Shown here: positions 18,819-28,079 of the stretch, one piece after another
Position numbering within the stretch: position 1 is the first letter of the stretch
Layout: each line of letters starts with the position of its first letter
DNA from: Flavobacteriaceae bacterium
Lineage (GTDB): Bacteria > Bacteroidota > Bacteroidia > Flavobacteriales > Flavobacteriaceae
DNA length: 64,000 nucleotides
Assembly: GCA_002746415.1 (NCBI GenBank)
Contig: NVXD01000001.1
Span: 124,001-188,000, forward strand
Direction: 5' to 3'
Notes under the pieces: generated by a model
What the model was told of the DNA's origin: nothing
Database searches by the model: none
What the model saw: the letters and a program-made list of their open reading frames with translations, nothing else
Position numbers and translations under genes: made by a program

Positions 18819-18848
18819 AATGCCCCGAAGGAAAACCGACAGGGCATT
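18819..18848 (-). terminator. Rho-independent terminator of the aldo/keto reductase gene
   Basis: AATGCCC (18819-18825) pairs with GGGCATT (18842-18848) around a 16-nt loop. On the minus strand the stem is followed by a run of T (TTTTTATAA), placing it 34 bp after the aldo/keto reductase stop codon. It faces the convergent kinase gene. Confidence 0.65.
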
Positions 18849-18881
18849 AAATTGAATTTCATTATTAATTTCAACGCTATT

Positions 18882-19898
18882 TTACTTCAAAATAGTTTCA
18901 ATTAAACTTAATTCATCTTTACTGAATGCTAAATTATCTAACGCTTTAATATTATCCAACAATTGTTCTTTTCTACTAACACCTACAAGAACAGTACTTA
19001 CTCTCTCATCTTTTAGCAACCAAGCCACAGCCATTTGCGCCAAACTCTGCCCTCTGGATTCTGCGATATCATTCAACTTTCTCACTTTATCCAAAACTTC
19101 TGGCGTAATCTGGTTGGTATTTAAATATCTTGCATCCTTTACCGCTCTGGAATCTTCGGGGAATCCTTTTAAGTATTTATTGGTCAGAATACCTTGTTCC
19201 AATGGCGAGAAAGCGATGGAACCCACTCCTTTTTCACCCAAAACATCCATAAGCCCATTTTCTGCCCAACGATCAAACATATTGTAACGTGGTTGGTGTA
19301 TCAGTAATGGGGTGCCCATTTCTTTTAATATTTCATGAGCTCTAGCGGTGTCTTCAGCGCTGTATTGTGAAATGCCCACATACAAAGCTTTTCCTTGTTG
19401 GACAATGCTGTGTAAGGCGCCCATAGTTTCTTCCAAAGGTGTATCTGGGTCACGTCTGTGACTATAGAAAATATCCACATAATCAACTCCCATCCTTTTT
19501 AGACTTTGATCCAAACTGGCAATTAAATATTTTCTAGAACCCAAGTTTCCGTAGGGTCCGGGCCACATATCCCAACCTGCCTTCGTTGACAAGATTAACT
19601 CATCCCTGTAGGGCACAAAATCCATTTTAAACATGCGTCCAAAATTTTCTTCAGCTGCACCGTATGGAGGCCCATAATTGTTGGCCAAATCAAAATGACA
19701 AATACCGTTATCAAAAGCAGTTCTTAATATATCTCGCCCTTTATTAAAATCGTCCGAATTTCCAAAATTATGCCACAATCCCAAAGATAACATGGGTAGC
19801 ATAATTCCACTTTTTCCACAACGACGATACTTCATTGTATCATATCTATCATCTGCTGCTTGGTAGGTACCAAAAGGGTCGTCGTCGTTAATTCTCAT
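18882..19898 (-). CDS. gpr: Aldo/keto reductase, YghZ/Gpr-like (L-glyceraldehyde 3-phosphate reductase type), 338 aa
   Basis: An NADPH-dependent aldo/keto reductase barrel. The catalytic tetrad is visible: Asp70 and Tyr75 (HFDLANNYGPP), Lys106 (STKAGWDMWPGPYG) and His147 (FYSHRRD). The wording SLGLWHNFG, SLDQSLKRMG and AWLLKDERV follows Escherichia coli YghZ/Gpr closely. That enzyme (AKR14) reduces L-glyceraldehyde 3-phosphate and other aldehydes such as methylglyoxal. A C-terminal cofactor-binding region (LVGVSRKEQLLDN) is present. The N-terminus has about 20 extra residues before the conserved core, as in the E. coli protein. It is a single gene with its own terminator. The substrate assignment is by similarity and other small aldehydes are possible. 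Confidence 0.9.
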   Translation of the reverse strand: MRINDDDPFGTYQAADDRYDTMKYRRCGKSGIMLPMLSLGLWHNFGNSDDFNKGRDILRTAFDNGICHFDLANNYGPPYGAAEENFGRMFKMDFVPYRDELILSTKAGWDMWPGPYGNLGSRKYLIASLDQSLKRMGVDYVDIFYSHRRDPDTPLEETMGALHSIVQQGKALYVGISQYSAEDTARAHEILKEMGTPLLIHQPRYNMFDRWAENGLMDVLGEKGVGSIAFSPLEQGILTNKYLKGFPEDSRAVKDARYLNTNQITPEVLDKVRKLNDIAESRGQSLAQMAVAWLLKDERVSTVLVGVSRKEQLLDNIKALDNLAFSKDELSLIETILK

Positions 19899-20023
19899 AT
19901 GTTCTATTTAGTTTGAAAAATTAGTTTTTATGCAAGCGCTAAACTTACTGCTTTTTTATAGAATAGCTATAATCTAATAGCATAGTTCTAATATCATATA
20001 TTCAAAATTGTGATGATACGCCA

Positions 20024-20206
20024 TTATTGTCCTAATTCTTGAACTTCAAATTGCACCATTTCATTATTTATAAAATGGGATGTAATTTCCATGGGGTTAC
20101 AACATACTTCACAATCTTCCACATAGGTCTGTTGGTTAATCGAAGTATCCAATAACATAGATATCTCCTCCCAGCAATAAGGACATTGAAAAAAATGTTC
20201 GTACAT
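20024..20206 (-). CDS. CPXCG motif-containing small zinc-ribbon-like protein, 60 aa
   Basis: A 60-residue protein with a CPYC knuckle at residues 8-11 and a second cysteine set CEVCC at 32-36, enough to hold one metal ion. The layout (FFQCPYCWEEISM, about 20 residues, VEDCEVCCNPMEI) is that of the CPXCG-motif cysteine-rich family seen in many Gram-negative bacteria. No function has been established for the family. The tryptophan after the second cysteine is shared with many members. The gene stands alone, 102 bp from the membrane-protein gene upstream. It lies on the same strand as both neighbours, so readthrough cotranscription is possible. Confidence 0.85.
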   Translation of the reverse strand: MYEHFFQCPYCWEEISMLLDTSINQQTYVEDCEVCCNPMEITSHFINNEMVQFEVQELGQ

Positions 20207-20308
20207 TCTTTTGATTTTGAAGTTATTACCCTTGACTAATCTAAATAATTACTGGAAAGGAACACTTAAAAAGTGTGCTTTTACTTTCAAAAAAGTATTA
20301 CAATTTAA

Positions 20309-20986
20309 TTAGACGTCTGTTTTCAAAGCCTTAAATAGTTCTTGGACTGTCATGGCCTGAATAATATTTTTATTGCTTCCACGTAAAATTTCTTCAGTCC
20401 CCAGTTTTAAAACTAGATGATTTGACTGTTTTTCCAAACTTAAATCATCCTCAGCTTTTTCCACCTCCTCAAGTTTCATGTCAAATCTCTTTCTCAACTT
20501 TATAACGCCATTTGAGCTCATTAACTGAAATCCCCAATAATCAAACAAACGTTTAATTCCGTTAAGAAAATCAATTCCAAATTTACCTGAAATAATCAGT
20601 AATATATTTATCACCAAACTAAAAAGGCTAAATTCATTTTCACTAGAAAAAGAACCTATTAAGCGCGTAATTCCAAAAATTCCCGCGACACAAAGTGCCA
20701 TGCCCAATATTATCGCTATTACATCCATGACCGTTGCTTTAACTGTCCGAGTAACCTTAATTGAATCTTCAAATTTCTCTGCTTTAAATCCAATATCATT
20801 TAAATGAGCCAATTCTGCAATAGCTATGTATTTTTTGTCAATTAAAGAATTTAATGCACTAATATCCTCAGACATATTCCTTCTATTTAATTCTTTCTGC
20901 AAGTTAAGCTGAGATTGAAAAGTCAAATTTTCATGCTTTTGAAGCAACTGCAATAATTCCTTATCAGCTTGATTTGTATACATCAT
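20309..20986 (-). CDS. Hypothetical protein with two membrane helices, 225 aa
   Basis: I do not recognise a named family. The first 80 residues are charged and helical (KELLQLLQKHENLTFQSQL). Two hydrophobic segments follow at about 85-110 (VMDVIAIILGMALCVAGIFGI) and 120-140. The C-terminal 80 residues are soluble, with a basic patch (IKLRKRFDMKLEEVEKAEDD) and a beta-rich end. Both tails should face the cytoplasm. Two adjacent ATG codons open the frame. Its context (a CPXCG protein downstream, an RND efflux operon on the same strand upstream) does not suggest a role. Codon use and base composition look like those of the neighbours. Confidence 0.75.
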   Translation of the reverse strand: MMYTNQADKELLQLLQKHENLTFQSQLNLQKELNRRNMSEDISALNSLIDKKYIAIAELAHLNDIGFKAEKFEDSIKVTRTVKATVMDVIAIILGMALCVAGIFGITRLIGSFSSENEFSLFSLVINILLIISGKFGIDFLNGIKRLFDYWGFQLMSSNGVIKLRKRFDMKLEEVEKAEDDLSLEKQSNHLVLKLGTEEILRGSNKNIIQAMTVQELFKALKTDV

Positions 20987-21053
20987 TCTTTCCTATTAAT
21001 TGTTATCAAACATAAAATAGCATGTCACCCCTTAAAGGTGCGCACTTATAATT

Positions 21054-22418
21054 TTATAATTCAACATTCAAAAGTTGACCCGTAAGTTGTAACAGTTGTA
21101 ACTCTGCTAACTTAGCATCATACTTGGCTAAATTTTTATTGGTCTGTGCATTCAACAGATTAATTTGTGCCTGTCTAAACTCAATGGATGTTATTCTTCC
21201 CAATTGAAACTGTTCTCTGGAACGTTCAAAATTATTTTCATTGGTAAGAACATTTTGCCCTTGTATATCATAGATAAGCAATCTGTTTTCATAAATGGCC
21301 AAAGCATTTTGGATGTCCCTATTGACCTCCAATTCAATTTGTTTTTTTAATAACTCCTGGTTTTTAAACGCAATTTTAGCGTTCCTTACACGAACGGTAG
21401 TTCCTCCACCATCAAATAAATTCCATGTTAAATTTGCCCCTAAACCAAAATTTAAGGTGGTGGAATTTGTCCCAGGAAAAACAACTCCAGTTAAAAAGGC
21501 AGATGGGGCGCTTTGGTTTAAATTCCATCCATAAGAACCCGTTAATCCTAAGGTAGGCAAATACCCTGCTTTGTTGACCTTAATGTCATATTTATTGATG
21601 GTTAAACTTCTTTCGGTCTGCAAAATAGCGACATTGTTCTCTATTGCCTGTTGTATAAATTCGTCCAACTTTATCTTAGGCAAAAATTGCACAATAGTAT
21701 CCACGCTATAGGTTTCATTAAGATTTTCATTCAATAAAACATTAAGATCCCTTTTTGTATTTTTTAGTTGTTGTCTAGTATTCAACAAATTAATACTATC
21801 ATTGGTCACATCTACCATAGCATTCAAAATATCTAACTTTGTATTTTGACCATATTCAAAAGCATATTCTGCTCTTTTATTCCTGTTTTTGGATATCTCT
21901 AATGCCTGTAGTAATACATGTTCATTTTCAGTAAGTCTTGCCACCTCAAAATAGACACTAAAAAGTTGTAAGATTGTATTTTCTATTGTTTCTCTGGCTT
22001 GCAGCTCACTTAATTGATAGCGTTCTTTTAATATTTTATAATTATAAAACCGCCCCAAACCATCAAAAAGGGTATAATTTAAGTTTAACCCAGAGTTGTA
22101 CCGTTGGCTTTCTGCCTTATTCACTTCAGCATCTCCTCTAGGAGTGCCATCCTCCAGTGTTTGCCCTGGAAATTCGGTTGTAGAATCACTCCTATTGAAA
22201 CTGGCGCCAGCTGTGCCCGTTAGACTAGGCAGGTAACCTGAATTTAAAATGCTCCTATTATTGTTGGCTACTCTTACAGAATTTTTGGCTACTTGAATGC
22301 CGTAATTTTTATCCAACACCAAAGCTACAGCCTCTTCTTTGGACAACAATTTCTCTTGTGCATTGCTACTTATAAAAAAGGTAAATACGAAAATGGTGAC
22401 ACTATATATTTTTCTCAT
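21054..22418 (-). CDS. TolC-family outer membrane efflux protein of the RND operon, 454 aa
   Basis: The start was placed at the ATG at 22418 because this begins a clean signal peptide (MRKIYSVTIFVFTFFISSNAQ). A longer frame opens at 22448. The mature part opens KLLSKEEAVALVLDKN, typical of TolC-family proteins, and contains two hairpin repeats; the second includes the conserved FQLGRITSIEFRQAQINLLNAQ stretch. It would form the outer-membrane duct for the RND pump encoded 73 bp upstream on the same strand. It is clearly a different paralogue from the TolC at 14505-15848. Substrates are unknown. Confidence 0.94.
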   Translation of the reverse strand: MRKIYSVTIFVFTFFISSNAQEKLLSKEEAVALVLDKNYGIQVAKNSVRVANNNRSILNSGYLPSLTGTAGASFNRSDSTTEFPGQTLEDGTPRGDAEVNKAESQRYNSGLNLNYTLFDGLGRFYNYKILKERYQLSELQARETIENTILQLFSVYFEVARLTENEHVLLQALEISKNRNKRAEYAFEYGQNTKLDILNAMVDVTNDSINLLNTRQQLKNTKRDLNVLLNENLNETYSVDTIVQFLPKIKLDEFIQQAIENNVAILQTERSLTINKYDIKVNKAGYLPTLGLTGSYGWNLNQSAPSAFLTGVVFPGTNSTTLNFGLGANLTWNLFDGGGTTVRVRNAKIAFKNQELLKKQIELEVNRDIQNALAIYENRLLIYDIQGQNVLTNENNFERSREQFQLGRITSIEFRQAQINLLNAQTNKNLAKYDAKLAELQLLQLTGQLLNVEL

Positions 22419-22491
22419 TGTTTTATGTCGTCTTAAACTTAGGCACACAGTATTTTATGAATATCACGTATTCTATTATTTGGGTAATCCT

Positions 22492-25400
22492 TTATGTATG
22501 TGATTCTTCTTTCAGTTCTTTAATAGCTCTTTCCTCTTCCTCTTTAGCGCCTTCAATCCCCATTTTAAACCATTTCACGGTCACTTTGGCCTTATTACTA
22601 AAAGAAAGGAAGATTGGCAACATTAGCAAAGTTAAAATAGTTGCAAAACCAATACCATAGGCAATAGCAATTGCCATTGGCTTTAAAAATTGGGCTTGTC
22701 TACTTTTCTCTAAAAGCAAAGGTGCCAAACCTGCTATAGTGGTTATTGAGGTTAAGAAAATAGCTCTAAAACGAGAACGACCTGCTTCATAAATAGCGTT
22801 ATCAAAGGTCATTCCTTCACGCAAATTGCTATTGAATCTTCCTATGAGCACTAATCCATCATTGACCATAATCCCTATAAGCGCAATGATTCCCAACATA
22901 GAAAGTATATTAATTGGAAAACCATGGAACCAATGCCCCCATGCAACAGCGGTTAGGCTAAAAGGTACCAAAAGGATGAGCATTAAGGGTTGACTAAAAC
23001 TTCTAAAGGTAAAGGCAATCGTAATATAAATAAGGGCCAAAACCGTTAAGCCTGCAAAATTTAATGAATCAAAAAGTTTATTTGCTTCCCTGTTTTGTCC
23101 TTCAAATGATGCTGTTACCGTTGGGTATCTAGATTGTATGTCTGGCATAATATTGGTGCGGATGTCTGTCATAATATCCGTGGCACTTGTAGTTTCCACA
23201 TCTTTTATATCTGCAGAAATTTGAATCTCTCTTCTTCCATCCAAATGGTTGATGGCCACATCTCCCCTTTCAATGGTATAGCTTGCAATTTCGTTCAAAG
23301 GCACTTTACTTCCACTTGGTGTTCTAATGCGCATTTCATCCAAATCTGCGATAGATGATCTATTTTCTCTATCATACCGGACCCAAACACGAATCTCATC
23401 CTGTCCTCGTTGAAAACGTTGTGCCTGAGTACCAAAGAAACCTGCTCGAACCTGACTCATTATGCTACTCAAATCCAAGCCTAGGGCATAGGCATTATCT
23501 TTTAGTTTTAGTCGTATTTCCTTAATCCCAGCCGGATCATTATCCTCAACATCCTTTAGCAAAGAATTATCTACCATAGCTGTTTTTAACTCTTCTTTGG
23601 CTGCCTTTAATTCCCTTATATTGCTTCCCAAAAGGGATACTGAAACTGGGCTACCCCCAAAATTACCGCCAGAACCAAAAATTAGGCTTTCCACACCAAT
23701 GATAGGCCCCACAAGCTCTCTTAACCTATTGGAAACTAAATCTGATCTAATCTCATTTGGACGTTCTTCTCCAGGAAGCATATTAATAACTACCGAAGCT
23801 GCAGATGATCCTGGGCCGACAGTTTTTATAACATTTACAAACAATTTCTTGTCTTCACCTTGTAAATATTTAGCTGTATATTCATCATTTACAAGCTGTG
23901 CCTTATCATAAATCATACTAATGATAGAATCAGTAACCTTCTCATTTGTACCATTGGGCATCAATAAATTTACGGCAATCCTATCACTAGCGATTCTAGG
24001 AAAGAATGACGTTCTTATAATACCACCCCCTATTGATCCAAAAGTGAGGACCAAGGCCATAACAAAAAAAGAAAATGCTAATATTTTATATTTAAGCGAA
24101 AAATGCAATGCCGGGCTGTATACCTTGTCTCGCATCCAAGTCATAAATTGATCTCCCACTTTATTAATAACTCGTAATTTGGAGAACATCTTTGCAAAAC
24201 CAGTTTTAGGGGAATCATCTTGAGCCCTTAATGCCTTTGAATGTGCTAAATGTGCAGGTAATATAATCAATGCCTCCACCAAAGAAACTGCTAAAGTAAG
24301 GATGACAATCACCGAAACCTCCCCAAAAAACTCACCAATCCTACTATCTAAATAGAAGAAGATAGAAAATGCTAGTATAGTAGTTATGATAGCCGATACT
24401 ATTGGCGGAATTACTTCCATGGTGCCATCTATAGCAGCTTGCACAGGACTCTTTCCTTTTTCATAATGCTGATAAATGTTCTCGGCTATTACGATACCAT
24501 CATCCACTAGAATACCGATTACAATAATCATCCCGAAAAGGGAAAGCACATTAATAGTAACATCGAACATAGGCGCCACCATAAACATTCCCAAAAAAGC
24601 CACAGGAAGGCCAAAAGCCACCCAAAATGCCAAACGGGTATTTAAAAAGAGGGATAAAAATATGAGGACCAATACCATGCCCATCCATGCATTTTTGGCC
24701 AATAGGTCTGTTCTTTGATTCAAGACTTTAGACTGGTCATTAACAATACTCAACTGAACATTGTTATATTTTTGATTGAACTCCTCTATATATTCCTTTA
24801 CCCTGTCGGCAGAAGAAATTAAATCTTCTGTATTTGTACTGGTAATAGCAATATTGACTGACAAATTCCCATTAAAAAATGAAGCATTGGGTGTTTCAGA
24901 AAACCGATCCCGAACAATGGCCACATCTTTTAATCTTACGGTCCTGCCCGATGCATCTGCCCTAACAATTAAATTGGATAGTTCATCGCCATAATAACTT
25001 CTATTATTAGCCCGAATTAAATATTCTTCTGTATTTGTTTTTATGTTACCTCCAGTAACCAAAATATTGGCACTCCTAACAGCTTTGGCTACTTCATCAA
25101 AGGACATATCATAGGCAAGCAAACTATTTTCATTAACAGCTATCTCTATTTCTTCTTGTGGATAACCCGTTATATTTATCTGGGATATTCCGTCTATACC
25201 TCTAAGATCATTTTCTACTTCTCTTCCTATTTGCTTAAGGGTTGCCAATGGGATTTGGTCTCCACTGATTGCAAAACTTATAGTTTGTCTTACAGGCCTA
25301 CGTTTAGAAACCACTAATGGCTCCATGCCTGTCGGAAAAGTAGGTACTCTGTCTACTGCGTTTTTAACTTCCAGCAGCATAAAATCCACATCCCTTCCTT

Positions 25401-25692
25401 TTTCTATCTCTACATTGATTGTACCACTATTTTCTCTGGAAGTAGAAGTCACCCGATCTACTCCTTCTAAGCCTTTTAAATTATCCTCAATTTGCAAGAC
25501 TATCCCTTCTTCAATTTCTTGAGGGGAAGCTCCAGGGTACGTAATAGAAATATTTATGTTTTTAGAATCTATGAGCGGAAAAAAAGAAGATTTAAGGGTT
25601 AAGAAGCCTACAACTCCAAAAACGAAAAAAGCAATAATTATAACATTTACCGCTACATGATACTTTATGAAATAAGCTATTAATTTTCTCAT
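22492..25692 (-). CDS. Efflux RND transporter permease subunit (AcrB-like), 1066 aa
   Basis: Full-length inner-membrane proton-driven pump. Layout: TM1 at about 12-33, a porter/docking domain at 40-330, TM2-6 at about 335-500, TM7 near 540, a second porter domain, then TM8-12 to about 1040. The proton-relay aspartate pair is present as Asp397-Asp398 (GILVDDGIVIAEN). The pseudo-repeat in TM10 reads GIMVNDGLVLIGR. Sequence style is that of the hydrophobic/amphiphilic efflux (AcrB/MexF) group rather than heavy-metal CusA. Its start codon overlaps the stop of the adaptor gene by one base (TAATG), so adaptor and pump are translationally coupled. Confidence 0.96.
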   Translation of the reverse strand: MRKLIAYFIKYHVAVNVIIIAFFVFGVVGFLTLKSSFFPLIDSKNINISITYPGASPQEIEEGIVLQIEDNLKGLEGVDRVTSTSRENSGTINVEIEKGRDVDFMLLEVKNAVDRVPTFPTGMEPLVVSKRRPVRQTISFAISGDQIPLATLKQIGREVENDLRGIDGISQINITGYPQEEIEIAVNENSLLAYDMSFDEVAKAVRSANILVTGGNIKTNTEEYLIRANNRSYYGDELSNLIVRADASGRTVRLKDVAIVRDRFSETPNASFFNGNLSVNIAITSTNTEDLISSADRVKEYIEEFNQKYNNVQLSIVNDQSKVLNQRTDLLAKNAWMGMVLVLIFLSLFLNTRLAFWVAFGLPVAFLGMFMVAPMFDVTINVLSLFGMIIVIGILVDDGIVIAENIYQHYEKGKSPVQAAIDGTMEVIPPIVSAIITTILAFSIFFYLDSRIGEFFGEVSVIVILTLAVSLVEALIILPAHLAHSKALRAQDDSPKTGFAKMFSKLRVINKVGDQFMTWMRDKVYSPALHFSLKYKILAFSFFVMALVLTFGSIGGGIIRTSFFPRIASDRIAVNLLMPNGTNEKVTDSIISMIYDKAQLVNDEYTAKYLQGEDKKLFVNVIKTVGPGSSAASVVINMLPGEERPNEIRSDLVSNRLRELVGPIIGVESLIFGSGGNFGGSPVSVSLLGSNIRELKAAKEELKTAMVDNSLLKDVEDNDPAGIKEIRLKLKDNAYALGLDLSSIMSQVRAGFFGTQAQRFQRGQDEIRVWVRYDRENRSSIADLDEMRIRTPSGSKVPLNEIASYTIERGDVAINHLDGRREIQISADIKDVETTSATDIMTDIRTNIMPDIQSRYPTVTASFEGQNREANKLFDSLNFAGLTVLALIYITIAFTFRSFSQPLMLILLVPFSLTAVAWGHWFHGFPINILSMLGIIALIGIMVNDGLVLIGRFNSNLREGMTFDNAIYEAGRSRFRAIFLTSITTIAGLAPLLLEKSRQAQFLKPMAIAIAYGIGFATILTLLMLPIFLSFSNKAKVTVKWFKMGIEGAKEEEERAIKELKEESHT

Positions 25693-26840
25693 TACTCTAT
25701 CTCATTGGATTTTGCGGTTGTACGATTCTCTTCATAGACCTTCACCAACATCCCTACGTATGCACCTGCAACCGGTTTATTTATAATTGTTGTCCCGTTT
25801 GGAACTTCTTTCAATACTACACGTTCATCCGAAAAGTAAACAGGTTTTACATCTATTACATCTAGAATAGAATCCCGAACAACAAAAATTCGATTATTTT
25901 CCAATAATAATCCTCTGTCAATTTCTATAGCATCAGGTTCTTCTCTTGCATTGAGGTTGGCTTCCAAATACATCCCTTCTTTTAGGCTAGCACTTCTTAC
26001 TTCAATAAACGCCGTTATCGTTTGAGAGGCCTGATCCACACGACCATTAATACGGCTTACCGTTCCCGAATAGTTTTCGGTTCCTTCTAGGTTTACCAAT
26101 GCTACAGCTTCCCCTATTTTTAACAAATCACTGTATGTTTTGCTTATGGCAACTTCTAACTCATAAACCCCAACATTTATATATTCTCCTAGCTTTTGAC
26201 CAACGCGAACCAATGTCCCCTCAGTCACTAATGCTTCCGTTAGAATTCCTTTATATGGTGCTGCAATAGTATATTTAGACAATCGTTGTTCCTGATTTTT
26301 AACATTGTAGTAATTAGTCAACACGCCACGTCCAGAAATAAAGAATTTTTCTTTTTCGGAAGTCATTTCTGGCAAAGGAGGTGTTCTTTTATTTATATCA
26401 AAGCTTCTTAGGTATGCATCCCATTTTGGAAAATCATCTGGGTAGTCCAAACGCAAATCTGGCATTATAGATGTTATTAGATTATATAGGCTACTTTTAG
26501 AAGATTGCACACTTGCATAATATTCCGAAGCATCAATATTGATTAGCGTTTCTCCAGCACCATATTTTTGCCCTGCTTTAAAAAGTTTTTTACTTCTCCT
26601 AAAAACCCCTTGCACCTCAGCATAAAGCTCCATTCGTCTTTTTGCAACAAGATTACCGTTTGCAGATATAACAATAGGAATTGTACCGTTTTGAACAATG
26701 TCCACAAATACCGATTTAATAACTTTATTGGGTCGTGGTTTGGGCGTGTTTTTACTTTTCACTATTAACTGTGCCCCATAAAAAGCAACAACAATTAACA
26801 GCACTCCTAAAATTGATAAAATGAGTTTTCTTAGATTCAT
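25692..26840 (-). CDS. RND efflux periplasmic adaptor (membrane fusion protein), 382 aa
   Basis: The start was set at the ATG at 26840 (MNLRKLILSILGVLLIVVAFYG, a membrane anchor or uncleaved signal). A longer frame from 26873 would begin inside a good -7 box at 26871-26878, so it is unlikely. Adaptor domains follow: a lipoyl half (GNLVAKRRMELYAEVQG; AGQKYGAGETLINID), a short helical hairpin, the second lipoyl half (TIAAPYKGILTEALV), a barrel domain and a C-terminal domain. It links the RND pump to the TolC duct. It is first in the operon MFP-RND-TolC. Confidence 0.93.
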   Translation of the reverse strand: MNLRKLILSILGVLLIVVAFYGAQLIVKSKNTPKPRPNKVIKSVFVDIVQNGTIPIVISANGNLVAKRRMELYAEVQGVFRRSKKLFKAGQKYGAGETLINIDASEYYASVQSSKSSLYNLITSIMPDLRLDYPDDFPKWDAYLRSFDINKRTPPLPEMTSEKEKFFISGRGVLTNYYNVKNQEQRLSKYTIAAPYKGILTEALVTEGTLVRVGQKLGEYINVGVYELEVAISKTYSDLLKIGEAVALVNLEGTENYSGTVSRINGRVDQASQTITAFIEVRSASLKEGMYLEANLNAREEPDAIEIDRGLLLENNRIFVVRDSILDVIDVKPVYFSDERVVLKEVPNGTTIINKPVAGAYVGMLVKVYEENRTTAKSNEIE

Positions 26841-26870
26841 AAAACTATAAGATAGATTGGTATTAGATTG

Positions 26871-26878
26871 CAAAACTA
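26871..26878 (-). promoter_or_regulatory. Bacteroidota -7 box for the RND efflux operon
   Basis: Minus-strand TAGTTTTG fits the TAnnTTTG consensus exactly. Transcription starting about 7 nt on would leave a leader of about 24 nt before the ATG at 26840, supporting that start. No clear TTTG -33 element was found at the usual spacing. Confidence 0.5.
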
Positions 26879-26934
26879 TCCATTAGTTTAAGCCTATTTA
26901 GTTAAAAATATCTTAAAAGAAACTGGGTGCGTAC

Positions 26935-26967
26935 TAAAAAAGGGTGCCATATGGCACCCTTTTTTTC
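26935..26967 (-). terminator. Terminator of the leucine-rich-repeat gene
   Basis: A perfect 20-bp palindrome (AGGGTGCCAT/ATGGCACCCT, 26941-26960) is flanked by A6 on one side and T7 on the other, so it can act on both strands. It lies 33 bp after the LRR gene's stop codon and upstream of the RND operon, and insulates the two. Confidence 0.85.
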
Positions 26968-26992
26968 TCAAACTAACTAAATATAAATATCA

Positions 26993-27874
26993 CTACTTAT
27001 CATTATCATCTTCAAACTTGGTATCGGCCATTCTTGTTTTACTAAAATTAAGATTCTTGAAGTCAATTTTTTCAACTTCCTTATCGTAATCAAAGACTAA
27101 AAATTCTTTTGACTCCATCATTTCCAAGCTTTTAACAGAATTAAATTTATTATTTTGAATCTGTAAAACTTCTAGGCTTGCCAATTGTCCAAATTCTTTA
27201 GGTACTTCTCCTCCTAAATCATTATTGGCCAAAACCAATTCTTTTAATTGTACTAAGTTACCAAGCTCCGATGGGATAGTTCCATCCAATGTGTTTTCAA
27301 AAAGACCTAGACTCTGTAATAAGGTTAGGTTCCCTATAGTTGATGGTATTTCTCCTTTTAAATTGTTGCTGGATAAATTGAGTATTTTTAAACCACTAAT
27401 GTCTCCTATGCTTTGCGGAATACTACCATTTAAAAAATTATTAAAAAGAGACAATTCTTCCAAACTTTTCATTTTTCCAATGTTTTCCGGAATCTCTCCT
27501 TTTATTCTATTCATTTCCAGCTTTAACACTTTTAGACCTTCCAATTTTGTCACTTCATTTGGGAACTGACCTGTTAATCCATTAAAAGCTAAATTGAGAT
27601 GTGTTAGATACTTTAATTTTCCTATACTTTGTGGAATGACACCAACAAGATTATTTCTAAATAAATTAATTTCAACTACATGATCATCCACTACCTTAAC
27701 ACCATACCATTGTGACACAGGAGTCTTGATATCCCATTTCTTTGTCCAATCAGAACCATTGGTTGTATGGAACAAATCTATGAGTACTTTCTTCTCCTTT
27801 TTAGGAACTTCTGCATAAAGTAATCCTCCAAATATCATAAACACTGCCAGAGTAAATAGTAGTTTTCTCATCAT
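26993..27874 (-). CDS. Secreted leucine-rich-repeat protein, 293 aa
   Basis: The signal peptide covers about 1-21 (LLFTLAVFMIFGGLLYA). An N-terminal cap follows (DLFHTTNGSDWTKKW, similar to the cap of plant-type LRR proteins), then seven full 24-residue repeats and a partial eighth at about 68-250. These follow the plant-type pattern LxxLxLxxNxLxGxIPxxIGxL (for example SSNNLKGEIPSTIGN). The last 45 residues are charged with no repeat. I see no T9SS C-terminal sorting domain, so it may stay in the periplasm or use another export route. It probably binds protein or glycan ligands through the concave face; the partner is unknown. Single-gene unit with its own terminator. Confidence 0.9.
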   Translation of the reverse strand: MMRKLLFTLAVFMIFGGLLYAEVPKKEKKVLIDLFHTTNGSDWTKKWDIKTPVSQWYGVKVVDDHVVEINLFRNNLVGVIPQSIGKLKYLTHLNLAFNGLTGQFPNEVTKLEGLKVLKLEMNRIKGEIPENIGKMKSLEELSLFNNFLNGSIPQSIGDISGLKILNLSSNNLKGEIPSTIGNLTLLQSLGLFENTLDGTIPSELGNLVQLKELVLANNDLGGEVPKEFGQLASLEVLQIQNNKFNSVKSLEMMESKEFLVFDYDKEVEKIDFKNLNFSKTRMADTKFEDDNDK

Positions 27875-28079
27875 ACTTTGAGTTTATATTTTAAGTAATT
27901 CGTACATAATTTCGTACTTTCTTATTATTTTATAAGATTTTACCTACAACAAAGTAACAGTTTTAACGGTGGAACAGCAAAAATACTCGATAAATAACGG
28001 AGTGTTTTTTAAGATTTGTTGTGAAAGTGCTAAAAAGCGTGGTTAACCAACACTAATAAGTCTCTTATACCCAATAAAT

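Noticed and set aside
20262-20276. ACACTT/AAGTGT hairpin after the 225-aa membrane protein gene
   Set aside because: A 6-bp AT-rich stem without a convincing T-run does not support a terminator call.
27899-27917. TTCGTAC direct repeat upstream of the LRR gene
   Set aside because: Seven-base units, two copies; could be an operator but the support is too thin.
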